The notes: generated by a model not told the origin, from the sequence alone. 64,000 bases of DNA from CAVDHB01 sp963608705 (GCA_963608705.1 CAVDHB010000062.1:11780-75779), one strand, 5' to 3'; positions 52,301 to 60,548 are shown, counted from the first letter of the stretch. Translations and numbers: made by a program.

Positions 52301-52429
52301 ACCTCGCAGACTTCTGTCTGCCATTTGCGGCTGTTCTTGGTCAAGGACAGGGGTGGCCGCTTGTAATAAATTGCCTCCGCTTCCCATCAGAAGACAGAAG
52401 AAAGTGCTTGCGATTTGTTTATTTGTCAT
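49319..52429 (-). CDS. SusC/RagA-family TonB-linked outer-membrane transporter
   Basis: 1036 residues from the ATG at 52429; the frame extends upstream only to a TTG. The signal peptide (MTNKQIASTFFCLLMGSGG...) is followed by a carboxypeptidase-like domain (LRGVVLDKKTQKPIIGASV), the TonB box/plug start (LDEAVVVGYGSQRKASVIGA) and GVRGANGVILVNTRRG, then a 22-strand barrel ending in NLGINVNF. It imports the ligand captured by SusD. No dedicated sigma/anti-sigma pair, hybrid two-component system or SusR regulator is adjacent. Confidence 0.95.
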   Translation of the reverse strand: MTNKQIASTFFCLLMGSGGNLLQAATPVLDQEQPQMADRSLRGVVLDKKTQKPIIGASVLVKGTTVGAVTDLDGKFLISNVPGDKKYTVTVSSIGYTPQDIIIDGKTELNVSLAENSVALDEAVVVGYGSQRKASVIGAITTIDASELQTPTGMVSNSLAGRLAGVVAVQRSGEPGSHSDFWVRGIATFGENKNPLVLVDGVERSLDLIDPEDIESFSILKDATATAVYGVRGANGVILVNTRRGKEGKPNINVKIQTGILAPTKLPEMADSYTWATMYNKAKVFRGQNPVYTDAQLQKYKDHSDPYLYPSNDYLQELMKNSTTAQRVNLNVTGGGPVVRYYVSGAFYNENGLFITDDSHEWDSKVNYKRFNFISNVDVNLSRTTILKLNLNGALEMKHQPNTSTSTIFADMMNTSPNVFPLYYPDLDDSGNKRYAAVQGATSNPYNTLTQSGYNDNWWTKINAIVGLEQDFSEIITPGLKAQVKFSFDSNSWNQILRGGSPHTWYATGRDADGNLMYSEYQQGSNTLSYTSYASGDRALYIEASVTYNHNFGKHNVGGLLLYNQREYQTASGSSIGALPYRNQGLAGRVTYSYDDRYFIEGNFGYNGSENFAPGKRFGFFPAGAIGWMISNEKFFKNHIDPSLIETLKLKASLGQAGNDQIGGGRRFIYLPTIVGTQGTSWGESNTSVSGIRVGEYANRNVSWEMSTKLNVGIETRILNALRIQVDYFQEKRTGIFVQRKSIPDYVGISTMPWSNVGEMRNKGVDLSVEFDKSFGDFFFSARGTFTYAHNKQVNDDQPDYVDKYRNRNGQIYGQQYGLVALGLFRSQEEIDNSPTQFGVDYLRPGDIKYKDINGDGVIDYSDEVPIGYSSIPQIVYGFGVSMSWKGFDLSLFFQGVGKTTFFLGDSYFPFNYPQSARTGFLADLADKYFDPAKQNFDAEIPLLYADGWHGSNYVASTWWQRSGSYLRLKNAELGYTLPKKLTRKWGMKTVRFFLAGTNLLTFAPDVKLWDPEIGSTDGRGYPLMRTVNLGINVNF

Positions 52430-52490
52430 AAGCCTATACTGAATGAATATCTTTTTATTCGACAATCAATTTGTTGTGTTGTCTCTAACG

Positions 52491-52498
52491 CAAATATA
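52491..52498 (-). promoter_or_regulatory. -7 box of the SusCD operon
   Basis: TATATTTG on the minus strand, 61 bases before the susC start; no clear -33 box. Confidence 0.55.
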
Positions 52499-52740
52499 CG
52501 GCTATTTAGTGTTGTTTTGCTACTTAATAAAGGATTTCTATATTAAGTAACGGTTTTCTTGATATACGTCAATACGATATTCCTCTTAAACGGTGTTGAA
52601 TAGTTGCTGTTTGTAACTTCTAATAGGGGTGCATATACAAATCGTCATGACCCTATTAAGGCTTGTATGTCGTATCTACTTATTAGTAGGACATTTCTCA
52701 ATTTATTATATATTAGGTTCAGGCTTTGCAAGCTCATGGT

Positions 52741-52945
52741 CAAGAACTTAGTAATGTCTTGAGCAAGGACTTCGTAATGTCTTGAGCAAGGACTTCGTAA
52801 TGTCTTGAATTAAGACTTCGTAATCTTCTTGATTCAGAACGTATTAACCATTGCAAAACTTCAAAATATCTTACGTTAGGACTTAGTAATGTCTTGAGCA
52901 GTAACCTAGTAAAGTCTTAAGTAGAGACTTAGTAATGTCTTATCC
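52741..52945. repeat. 23-bp tandem repeat array, second locus, inverted
   Basis: ACTTMGTAAT starts at 52746, 52769, 52792, 52815, 52881 and 52927, with degenerate copies near 52839, 52858 and 52904; spacing is 23 bases in the good parts. The unit (for example GACTTCGTAATGTCTTGAG) is the reverse complement of the unit at 27408-27540. Confidence 0.85.
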
Positions 52946-52993
52946 AAGCTAATCATTATATATCGGATTACTGCACGGGAACGTTGCGTAACT

Positions 52994-53040
52994 GTAAAAA
53001 ACAAGGGAGACATACATCTTTTAACAGACGTACGTCTCCC
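52994..53040 (-). terminator. Terminator of the PafA-like phosphatase gene
   Basis: On the minus strand GGGAGACGTACGTC pairs (with G-U pairs) with GATGTATGTCTCCC and is followed by TTGTTTTTT. Confidence 0.85.
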
Positions 53041-53057
53041 TTGTTAGTGTTTGATTT

Positions 53058-53079
53058 TTAATGTGTAGTGTTTAATTAG
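53058..53079 (+). repeat. Second copy of the TTTAATGTGTAGTG repeat
   Basis: TTTAATGTGTAGTGTTTAAT matches the left arm of the inverted repeat at 19872-19953. Confidence 0.6.
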
Positions 53080-53096
53080 AAACTACTCATTACTCA

Positions 53097-54710
53097 TTAA
53101 AACAACGGTTGTCCCACGCATCCGCTTGGAGCTTGAATGTGCAGCAGGGCTGCCACGGTGGGGGCGATGTCCGTCATGTGTACTTCCTTGGTGCTTGCGC
53201 CGTGGGGAATGTGCCATCCCATGAACACGAGGGGAATGTGGGTGTCATAAGGATTCCACATACCGTGCGTGGTACCTTGGGCGGAGCCGTCGTAGAAACC
53301 GGGTTTGGTGATGACTTGCACACCACCGCTGCGTTCTCTGTTGTATCCGTTGATGATGCGGTACTTCACTTCCTCGGGAATGCTGGCCTCGGAGGCTTTC
53401 TCTTGGTCACAGGCGTAAAGCACCATCGGGTCTTTCTTGCAGAGGGTCTCCACGGCCAGTGCCTTGATGGCGGAATAGTCGAGTCCGAGAGAGTCTATCT
53501 TCTGTGTGTCAAAGAACACCTGGTAGTTCATGACAGTCTTCACGAGGTTTCCTGCGGATGGATATTTGGCTTTCAAGGCGTTGTCCACCAGTTGTTTTGC
53601 ATTCTTCTCGTTCCATTCTCCGGCAGGGATGCGTTGGTCTTTTAAGTAGGTGGAGTTGTTCATAGCACCATGGTCGGCACTGAGGAAGACGAGGTAATTC
53701 CCTTTTCCCACCTTGTTGTCCAGATAGGTGAAGAAGTCGGCCAAAGACTTGTCAAGCCGCAAGTAGGTGTCTTCTGTCTCCACGGCGTGCGTGCCTACTT
53801 GGTGTCCGATATAGTCCGTGCTGGAGCAGCTCACGGCCAGGAAGTCGGTCTCTTTCCCTTGCCCTAATTGTTCTCCCTCTATGGCTGCCTTGGCCATGTC
53901 GAAGGTCAGGTTGTTGCCGAAAGGAGTGTTGCGGATTACGCCGTAGCCGTATCGTTTATACAATGCGGGCAGGTTCAGGGGAAGCGTGGGCTTTACCCCT
54001 TTGTGCAGCTCTTCCTCGTAAGCGGTGTGGTCTGCCGTGCTTTCTTTGTAGGTGTCCTTGGGGTAGAGGGTGTTCCACTCCGATGAGAGATATTTCTCGG
54101 GCAGCTTGCGGTCGTTGAAAGTCGTGACCCATCGGGGCAGGTCCTTCCTATAATAGGTGCTGGTGATGAACCGTCCGCTTTCGTTGTCGAACCAGTACGC
54201 TCCGCTGGGATTGTGGCCTGCGGGAAGTATGGAAGCCCGGTCTTTCAAGGCCACGCCCACGACTTTGGAGCGGTTGTTCGTGGCGATGCGCAATTCATCT
54301 CCCACGGTGGTCACCCAGAGATTGTTAGGAGACATCAGTCCGGCCTTTCCGTCGGAACCCACGGGACGCACGGAGGAATCGTCCGTGCAGTAGACTACCT
54401 TCCCGTCTTTCATGAAGTTGTTTCCAGCGATGCCGTGAAGAGATGGTACGGAGCCTGTATAGATGCACGTGTGGCCTATGGCTGTGACGGAGGGAATGTA
54501 GGGCAGACGGGTGTTCTCAAACGAGTAGCCCTCGTTGAGAAGCCGCTTGAATCCTCCCTCCCCGTACCGTGAGGCGTACCGATAGAGATAGTCCCATCGC
54601 ATCTGGTCCACCACGATGCCCACGACCAACTTTGGCCTTTCGGGCTGCGCCATGGCCGTACCGCCCAAGGCACATACGGCAAGGGCGAAAAACAGTTTTC
54701 TTATTTTCAT
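53097..54710 (-). CDS. Alkaline phosphatase family protein, PafA-like
   Basis: 537 residues with a signal peptide ending AMAQ. Alkaline-phosphatase superfamily metal sites are visible: IVVDQMRWD, SSTDYIGHQVG, LSADHG and a late His in HGMW or HIPL. The nucleophile is a Thr in IPSVTAIGHT (about residue 76). KDRAS carries Lys and Arg that align with the phosphate-binding Lys162/Arg164 of Flavobacterium PafA, and GNNF supplies the Asn. It is therefore probably a periplasmic phosphomonoesterase. Monocistronic, with its own promoter box and terminator. Confidence 0.9.
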   Translation of the reverse strand: MKIRKLFFALAVCALGGTAMAQPERPKLVVGIVVDQMRWDYLYRYASRYGEGGFKRLLNEGYSFENTRLPYIPSVTAIGHTCIYTGSVPSLHGIAGNNFMKDGKVVYCTDDSSVRPVGSDGKAGLMSPNNLWVTTVGDELRIATNNRSKVVGVALKDRASILPAGHNPSGAYWFDNESGRFITSTYYRKDLPRWVTTFNDRKLPEKYLSSEWNTLYPKDTYKESTADHTAYEEELHKGVKPTLPLNLPALYKRYGYGVIRNTPFGNNLTFDMAKAAIEGEQLGQGKETDFLAVSCSSTDYIGHQVGTHAVETEDTYLRLDKSLADFFTYLDNKVGKGNYLVFLSADHGAMNNSTYLKDQRIPAGEWNEKNAKQLVDNALKAKYPSAGNLVKTVMNYQVFFDTQKIDSLGLDYSAIKALAVETLCKKDPMVLYACDQEKASEASIPEEVKYRIINGYNRERSGGVQVITKPGFYDGSAQGTTHGMWNPYDTHIPLVFMGWHIPHGASTKEVHMTDIAPTVAALLHIQAPSGCVGQPLF

Positions 54711-54742
54711 TGTGATATTGATTGGTTTGTCGTAATCCGATG

Positions 54743-54750
54743 CAAAGGTA
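54743..54750 (-). promoter_or_regulatory. -7 box of the PafA-like gene
   Basis: TACCTTTG on the minus strand, 32 bases before the start. Confidence 0.6.
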
Positions 54751-54926
54751 GCGCGTAGAATCCGAAAACGTACACGGCGATTGTCTTAATCTTGTATAGT
54801 TGTACTAAAAACTGTGTACATGTTAAGTGGGTGAGACAACCGTGTGAAGATTGTGTTACAGAGTGGTGCTGACAACCGTTTAATCGGATTTAGATACTCT
54901 TGCCCACGGGTGTATCCACGTCAAAG

Positions 54927-57173
54927 TCAGATGTACTTTGTCGCCAGCAGCGCTAACATGAAATCTTCCTTGGTGACTTGATAGGTCTCTCTCAATATCG
55001 GGAAGTCTTTCCATGCCTCTTTCATGTCGTGGTCTTTGGACAGCTGGAGGTAGCGGGAATACCGCTCGCAGGCTGTTTTCAGGTTTTTGTTCGCAAGAGC
55101 CGTGTGTCCGGCGTTCAGGTAGTCTACACTCTGTTCCTTGGGTGTGGCGCATCCCGGTTTGCCGACAAGAGACAGTATCTTGCCGTAGTATTTCTCGGCT
55201 CTTTCCCTGTCTTTGGCTCGGAAAGCGCACCAAGCGATAGCTCTCAACGCTGGCAGGTAGTTAGGTTCATTGTATTCTACCTTGAAGAAACGTTGTTGCG
55301 CTTCCTCGTAGCGTCCTTCCTGCAACAGGCATTCTCCGGCTCGCAGGAGGACGAGTTTGTTGTCGGGGGACAGATGTTCCAGCTTCTCGTAATACGCCAA
55401 CGCTTCCTTGTAGCGTCCTGTCTTGCGGAGGCAGAGTCCTAACTGACGGTACACCCATTTCTCGCCAGGCTTGATGAGTTCCGCTTTTTGATAAGCATCG
55501 ATGGCCTCTTTAAAGTTTCGAAGTTTTTGCAGACAGTACCCTTTGCGGCGGTAGAGGGAGTACTCGCGGCATCCATTGGCTTCCAAAAAGTCGAAATACA
55601 CCAGGGCTTCCTTGTAGCTCTCTCGGCTGTAGATGTTTTCAGCGATGGAAAGCGCGCTTTCTCTCTCACCCATGATTTCGCTCAGCAGGATGTTATGTAG
55701 GAAGTTCACGTCCCCTTCGAAAGGAGAGGGGAGAAGTCTCTTGTCGACCATGGGGCAGAGGGTGAAGAAGCGGTACAGGTCTTGCTCCCACTTGCGTATC
55801 TCATGCAGGAAAAGATGGTCTTGATTCTCTTTCTGGACTTGCGTGAAGTCTGACAAGGCTTCCTTCAAGTCCATGCCTCCCATCTGCATTTGGGCCATCT
55901 CACGTTCCATCGTTCCCATTCGTCCTGTGAGCAAACAGAACGAATAGCAGTCGGAATCGCAGAAAGGACTGAGGCTCAACAGGGCGTTGAGAAAGCCCGG
56001 CTGGTTGTGCTCGTCGAAATACACGTTTCTCACGGCATGGTGGTGAGGGTTGAACGGGTAAATCCAGTTCGCCATGATATTGAAGAACGGGTAGTGTTTC
56101 AAGTGGGCGAACGTGGCCATATAGACATCCATTCCCTTGTCGTGCATATCGTTGAGTTGGTGTAAGGACTTCTCAAATGCTTGCCGTTTTTCTTCCGCTT
56201 CGGGGTCTTTTTCTTCCTCTTCTACATTCTGTAATCCGAACTTGGCCACTCCGTAATAGCCCGATTTCAACATGGTGGGCAGGATTTCCTTGTCCATCTT
56301 GTCTGCGGCCTCCTTTGTGTGCTGGCATTGTATCATCTCTTCCTGAATCATCCGCAGTCCCTTGACGAGGAACGGTTCTTGGGACAGGCTGGTCTGGAAT
56401 GTGTGGCGTATGGCTGGATACAGTTTCAAGAGCTGGTTGTGTCGGAGACAGGTTGTTGCGATGCTGGTCAACGCCCTGGCCTTGCATTGCAGGTTTGTCT
56501 CGCTTTTGGCTGTCTCGCATAGAAAGCTCAACTTCCTTTCATCGAAATAGACGAGAAGATTCAGGCTTATGGCTCCGATGAACAAGGCAAGGTCGAACTT
56601 GTATATCTCTTCATTATTAATAAGCGTGAGAGCTTGTGCGAGGTCGTCTTCCGTCCAATGGGGCGCTTCGAGAAGAATAGTGAACAGGTTGCTGTAATAG
56701 GTCTCGTATTGTTGCAGTGTCTCCGTGTCTTTCTTCGGGTCTTGAGCCGGAGCCGTCTCCATGGTGGTTAGTACGATGTGCCATTTTCTCATCTCTTTAA
56801 TCATCAGTGGCATCTCCATCGGGAATCCCGAAATTTTACAGTCGTTCCACTGTATAGCGGAGGCGTCCTCCATGGATTGTGTGCGGAAAAGGAAGAGCAT
56901 ACGGTCGTTCAGGTTGTGGGTGCGGACAATGAGCTGGTCATATAGCTCCTTCCGGTGTTCGTCCGGAGTTCCGTTGCGGATGTAGTCCATCATGATGGAG
57001 AACGTCTGCTGTAGCTCGTGCAGCTCTGTCTCGCAGTCCCAGTTGGGAGCGCTCTTCAGTGTCTCCTCTATTTTGGACAAGGCTGCGGGAAGGTCATAGT
57101 TGTCCAGTTGCTTTTCCACATACTGATGCACCTCGTGCATTGTCGTTGTATTCATAGTCGTGTATTGTGCCAT
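54927..57173 (-). CDS. Large TPR-repeat protein
   Basis: 748 residues, no signal peptide or membrane segment. The N-terminal 450 residues are helical and unassigned. From about 500 on there are clear TPR units (YKEALVYFDFLEANG, FKEAIDAYQKAELIKPGEKW, YKEALAYYEKLEHLSPDNKL, YEEAQQRFFKVEYNEPNYL). It is probably a cytoplasmic scaffold or chaperone-like protein. Its start codon overlaps the stop of the upstream ABC substrate-binding gene by one base (TAATG), which indicates coupling. Function is not known. Confidence 0.85.
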   Translation of the reverse strand: MAQYTTMNTTTMHEVHQYVEKQLDNYDLPAALSKIEETLKSAPNWDCETELHELQQTFSIMMDYIRNGTPDEHRKELYDQLIVRTHNLNDRMLFLFRTQSMEDASAIQWNDCKISGFPMEMPLMIKEMRKWHIVLTTMETAPAQDPKKDTETLQQYETYYSNLFTILLEAPHWTEDDLAQALTLINNEEIYKFDLALFIGAISLNLLVYFDERKLSFLCETAKSETNLQCKARALTSIATTCLRHNQLLKLYPAIRHTFQTSLSQEPFLVKGLRMIQEEMIQCQHTKEAADKMDKEILPTMLKSGYYGVAKFGLQNVEEEEKDPEAEEKRQAFEKSLHQLNDMHDKGMDVYMATFAHLKHYPFFNIMANWIYPFNPHHHAVRNVYFDEHNQPGFLNALLSLSPFCDSDCYSFCLLTGRMGTMEREMAQMQMGGMDLKEALSDFTQVQKENQDHLFLHEIRKWEQDLYRFFTLCPMVDKRLLPSPFEGDVNFLHNILLSEIMGERESALSIAENIYSRESYKEALVYFDFLEANGCREYSLYRRKGYCLQKLRNFKEAIDAYQKAELIKPGEKWVYRQLGLCLRKTGRYKEALAYYEKLEHLSPDNKLVLLRAGECLLQEGRYEEAQQRFFKVEYNEPNYLPALRAIAWCAFRAKDRERAEKYYGKILSLVGKPGCATPKEQSVDYLNAGHTALANKNLKTACERYSRYLQLSKDHDMKEAWKDFPILRETYQVTKEDFMLALLATKYI

Positions 57174-58123
57174 TAGCGTATATATTCATCCGTCAGCAAT
57201 CCGTTGGCGTTCACTCGCTTGGATGTCGCCCCTTCGGAGACAATCCATCCGACAGCCCTCTTCACGTCCTTTGTGGCCGGAAGTGTGGCCTTGTTGTATT
57301 TCGGAAGATGCAGTGTGTCGGCTATTTGTTTGGGGATTGCGTAATATTTCGATAAAATCCGGGAATAAGTGCCGGCTTTCGCCTTGTTTATTTCTTTCAC
57401 GGCGGCGTTGTAGCAGGTCATCATTCTGCGTAAGGCCACGTTCTTGTCTCTCTGCGCCTTGGAGCTGGCGATGAGGCAGGAGAGGTTCCATCCGAGTTCC
57501 TCGTTGGAGGTCAAGACTTTGTTCTTTTTCAGTTGTGCGAGTGTGGCGTAAGGTTCGGGAAGCACTGCTGCGTCCACCTGTCCACCGTTCAGCATATTGT
57601 AACGGATTTGGAAGTTGTTTATCTGGGGAAGATAGGTGATGTCGCTCCCGATGTGTTGTTGCCGCAAGACCTGTTGAATGAACAGTTTTGATTGGTCTTC
57701 CCTTGCGATGGCAATCATTTTTTCTTTCAAGTCCTTTAATTTCCGTACACGGACGGCATTGGAACCTATCAGTGCTTGTCTGCCGTACAAGGCGGAGATG
57801 ACATTGAGTCCGTATCCTTTCCCTTTCAGCACGGTCACGTGGCACAAGTCTGTGCAGAGGGCGTCTACTGTTTTCCCTCTGAAAGCTGTGTCGGCATCCA
57901 TGGCTGAGCCGTATATTTTCAAATCTACTTTCGCCTGGAGAGAGTCGAAAAGCCCCGTTTCTTTGGCCACATAGAACGGCAGGCAGTCGAAAGTGGGGGT
58001 TACGCCGACTTGCAGAATGGTTGAGTCATTCTCCGCTTTATCGGCTGTGCGGTTTTCTTTGGAGGCACAGCTGGCCAGTGCGCAGATACAGAAAAAAGAG
58101 AGTATGTAAAATAGCCCCTTCAT
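57173..58123 (-). CDS. ABC-type substrate-binding lipoprotein (NMT1/ThiY-like)
   Basis: 316 residues. Lipoprotein signal with Cys19 (CALASC). The mature part follows the periplasmic binding fold of the NrtA/SsuA/ThiY group: VGVTPTFDCLPFYVAKETGLF at the start, KMIAIAREDQSKLFIQQVLR, and GGQVDAAVLPEPYATL. Ligands of this group include thiamine precursors, sulfonates, nitrate and organic amines; the ligand here cannot be read. No permease or ATPase gene is adjacent, and the only coupled gene is the TPR protein. It follows the pgk terminator. Confidence 0.85.
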   Translation of the reverse strand: MKGLFYILSFFCICALASCASKENRTADKAENDSTILQVGVTPTFDCLPFYVAKETGLFDSLQAKVDLKIYGSAMDADTAFRGKTVDALCTDLCHVTVLKGKGYGLNVISALYGRQALIGSNAVRVRKLKDLKEKMIAIAREDQSKLFIQQVLRQQHIGSDITYLPQINNFQIRYNMLNGGQVDAAVLPEPYATLAQLKKNKVLTSNEELGWNLSCLIASSKAQRDKNVALRRMMTCYNAAVKEINKAKAGTYSRILSKYYAIPKQIADTLHLPKYNKATLPATKDVKRAVGWIVSEGATSKRVNANGLLTDEYIR

Positions 58124-58133
58124 GGTATTAGCA

Positions 58134-58170
58134 ATAAAAGGGAACCCTCCTTGTCGGAAGGATCCCTTTC
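58134..58170 (-). terminator. Terminator of pgk
   Basis: On the minus strand AAAGGGATCCTTCC pairs with GGAGGGTTCCCTTT and is followed by TATTG; it separates pgk from the substrate-binding gene. Confidence 0.8.
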
Positions 58171-58195
58171 TGTAAGATGATTGAATATGAAATGA

Positions 58196-59443
58196 TTATT
58201 CTTCAATAGCGGCGATTCCGGGAAGAGTCTTTCCTTCGATGGCTTCCAACAAGGCACCACCACCGGTAGAGACATAAGAAACCTTGTCTGCCATGCCGAA
58301 CTTGTTGATACAAGCAACGGAGTCACCACCACCAATCAGAGAGAACGCTCCATTAGCGGTCGCGTCGCAGATAGCCTGAGCCACAGCCTTTGAACCAGCG
58401 GTGAAGTTGTCGAACTCGAACACGCCCGCAGGACCGTTCCACAGGATAGTCTTGCTGTTCTTGATGACTTCGGCGAAAGCCTTCATGGAGTCGGGACCGA
58501 TGTCCATACCTTCCCATCCGTCAGGGATGTTGTCGGAAGGAGCGTACTTGGTGTTGGCGTTGTTGTCGAACTTGTCAGCCACTTTGGCATCCGTAGCCAG
58601 CACAAGGTTCACACCTTTCTCTTTCGCTTTCTTCACGATGTCATTGGCTAAATCCAGATAGTCGTTCTCGCAGATGGAGGTTCCAATCTTTCCGCCTTTG
58701 GCTTTCATGAAAGTATAGGTCATACCACCGGTCAGAATCAGGTTGTCCACCTTTGTCAGCAGATTCTCGATGATGGAAATCTTGGAAGATACTTTGGATC
58801 CACCCATGATAGCGGTGAACGGACGCTTGATGTCGCCCAGCACTTTCTTGATGGCGTTGATTTCCTTCTCCATCAAATAGCCGAACATTTTGTGGTCTTT
58901 GTCGAAGTATGCGGCGATGAGTGCGGTGGAAGCGTGTTTACGGTGAGCCGTGCCGAAAGCGTCGTTGATATAGATGTCTGCGTAGGAAGCCAATGTCTTG
59001 GTGAAAGCTTTCTGTTTGTCTTTCACTGCGGCTTTCGCTGCGTTCTTCTCCTCGTCGTTTGCGAACTCGCCACGGGGCTTGCCAGTTTCCTCTTCATAGA
59101 AACGCAAGTTCTCCAGCAACAGAGCCTCGCCGTCTTTCAATGCGTCAACCTGTGCCTGTGCTTTCATGCAGTCGTCAGCGAACTGGACGGGAGTACCGAG
59201 CAATTCAGACACGTGCGCCACAATTTGTTTCAAAGAGAACTTGGGGTCGGGGTTTTTCTTAGGACGACCCATGTGGGACATGATAATCAGACGGCCACCG
59301 CCAGCCAGCACTTTCTTCAAAGTAGGCAGCGCACCTTTGATACGGGTGTCGTCGGTGATGTGTCCGTTTTCGTCGAGAGGCACATTGAAGTCCACACGGA
59401 CGATTACTTTCTTACCTGCGAAATTACAAGCGTCAATTGTCAT
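58196..59443 (-). CDS. pgk: Phosphoglycerate kinase
   Basis: 415 residues. Glycolytic ATP-forming enzyme. The N-terminal segment VIVRVDFNVPLDENGHITDD, SHMGRPK, NDAFGTAHRKHAS, GGSKVSSKI and the C-terminal GGGDSVACINKFG and YVSTGGGALLE are all canonical. Highly biased codon use and a clean promoter and terminator suggest strong monocistronic expression. Confidence 0.97.
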   Translation of the reverse strand: MTIDACNFAGKKVIVRVDFNVPLDENGHITDDTRIKGALPTLKKVLAGGGRLIIMSHMGRPKKNPDPKFSLKQIVAHVSELLGTPVQFADDCMKAQAQVDALKDGEALLLENLRFYEEETGKPRGEFANDEEKNAAKAAVKDKQKAFTKTLASYADIYINDAFGTAHRKHASTALIAAYFDKDHKMFGYLMEKEINAIKKVLGDIKRPFTAIMGGSKVSSKISIIENLLTKVDNLILTGGMTYTFMKAKGGKIGTSICENDYLDLANDIVKKAKEKGVNLVLATDAKVADKFDNNANTKYAPSDNIPDGWEGMDIGPDSMKAFAEVIKNSKTILWNGPAGVFEFDNFTAGSKAVAQAICDATANGAFSLIGGGDSVACINKFGMADKVSYVSTGGGALLEAIEGKTLPGIAAIEE

Positions 59444-59498
59444 AATAATATAGTTTTAGTATAAAATCTTCTTTTGTGTTATCGGTCTTAACCGTGGG

Positions 59499-59506
59499 CA
59501 AAGATA
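59499..59506 (-). promoter_or_regulatory. -7 box of pgk
   Basis: TATCTTTG on the minus strand, 56 bases before the start; exact match. Confidence 0.6.
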
Positions 59507-59553
59507 GTGCTTTTTCTTTCAAACTTCCCGGTTGAAAAGCAAAAAGATGTTTA

Positions 59554-60234
59554 TCACTTCTTTTTTTCCGCTATACGTTCCACCTTTTTGGCGGCGTTCA
59601 TCTGTTTGTAAGCTTTGCATAGCAGAGTTAAACCGCATTTCTCGCAATGGGGCTTCCGGGCCATGCAGGTGTAGCGTCCGTGCAGGATGAGCCAATGATG
59701 CGCCAATGGTATGATGTCGCCGGGAATGTGTTTCTCCAATTCCAACTCTACGCTGAGAGGGGTGGTGCAACGGTCGGACACCAGACCGATACGGTGGCTC
59801 ACTCGGAACACGTGCGTGTCCACTGCCATAGCCGCCTTGTGGAAGACGACGGCTTGGATGACGTTGGCTGTCTTTCTTCCCACGCCAGGCAATGACATGA
59901 GGTCTTTCAGGTCTTCCGGCACTTCCCCTTTAAAATCTTTCATCAGTTTTTGAGCCATACCCACGAGGTGTTTCGCCTTGTTGTTCGGGTAGGACACACT
60001 CTTTATATATTCGAATACGGCTTCCGGGGTGGAGGCGGCCAGGACTTCGGGAGTGGGGAAGTCGGCGAACAAGGCAGGTGTGACCATGTTCACCCGTTTG
60101 TCGGTGCATTGGGCGGAAAGTATCACGGCTATCAGAAGATGGAAGGTGCTGTCGTAATGCAGTTCTGTATTCACGTCCGGCATGGCTTTCATGAAATAAT
60201 CAATCATGCCTTGATAAAGCTCTTTTTTCGTCAT
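59554..60234 (-). CDS. nth: Endonuclease III
   Basis: 226 residues. Base-excision repair DNA glycosylase/AP lyase for oxidised pyrimidines. The helix-hairpin-helix LPGVGRKTANVI contains the catalytic Lys, and AVDTHVFRV the catalytic Asp. The [4Fe-4S] cluster loop is Cys-x6-Cys-x2-Cys-x5-Cys (CMARKPHCEKCGLTLLC). A Lys-rich tail follows. Its own TAATTTTG box lies at 60295-60302. Confidence 0.96.
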   Translation of the reverse strand: MTKKELYQGMIDYFMKAMPDVNTELHYDSTFHLLIAVILSAQCTDKRVNMVTPALFADFPTPEVLAASTPEAVFEYIKSVSYPNNKAKHLVGMAQKLMKDFKGEVPEDLKDLMSLPGVGRKTANVIQAVVFHKAAMAVDTHVFRVSHRIGLVSDRCTTPLSVELELEKHIPGDIIPLAHHWLILHGRYTCMARKPHCEKCGLTLLCKAYKQMNAAKKVERIAEKKK

Positions 60235-60294
60235 TATGCTATTTCTGTTTGTCTATGAGATGGTTGCAGGGAATTCTCTCCCTTTTATTCATGG

Positions 60295-60302
60295 CAAAAT
60301 TA
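60295..60302 (-). promoter_or_regulatory. -7 box of nth
   Basis: TAATTTTG on the minus strand, 61 bases before the start. Confidence 0.45.
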
Positions 60303-60342
60303 CAAAAAAATGCGTCTTTGGAAGAAAAAAGTGGCGAAAAAG

Positions 60343-60373
60343 TTTGCAGGGTAAGAAAAAAGCCGTACCTTTG
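60343..60373 (+). promoter_or_regulatory. Promoter of tRNA-Asp
   Basis: TTTG at 60343-60346, 19 bases, TACCTTTG at 60366-60373. Confidence 0.75.
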
Positions 60374-60410
60374 CACTCGCAATCGAGAAATAACGGTTGA
60401 GACTCCAAAA

Positions 60411-60484
60411 GGTGCGTTAGTTCAGCTGGTTAGAATACCTGCCTGTCACGCAGGGGGTCGCGGGTTCGAGTCCCGCACGCACCG
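60411..60484 (+). tRNA. tRNA-Asp (GTC)
   Basis: 74 bases. Acceptor GGTGCGT/ACGCACC with discriminator G, D arm around TTCAGCTGGTTAGAA, anticodon stem CCTGC/GCAGG with loop CTGTCAC (anticodon GTC), T arm CGGGTTCGAGTCCCG. CCA is not encoded. It has its own promoter and terminator. Confidence 0.97.
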
Positions 60485-60487
60485 CAA

Positions 60488-60518
60488 GAAGCGTTGATTT
60501 TTCAACGCTTCTTTTTTT
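60488..60518 (+). terminator. Terminator of tRNA-Asp
   Basis: GAAGCGTTGA / TCAACGCTTC stem with a tight loop and seven T. Confidence 0.9.
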
Positions 60519-60548
60519 ATCCCGACAGATGGATATACTGCCGCTGTC

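Larger units (their letters stand above)
52499..53096. other. Gene-free stretch upstream of susC
   Basis: No coding frame is supported. It carries the second 23-bp array (52741-52945), the phosphatase terminator (52994-53040) and a copy of the GTGTAGTGTTTAAT repeat (53058-53079). 52505-52740 shows no recognised feature. Confidence 0.6.

Noticed and set aside
54805..54880. Possible third tandem array (ACAACCGTGTGAAG, TGACAACCG)
   Set aside because: The recurring words are at unequal distances and too diverged to claim a period.
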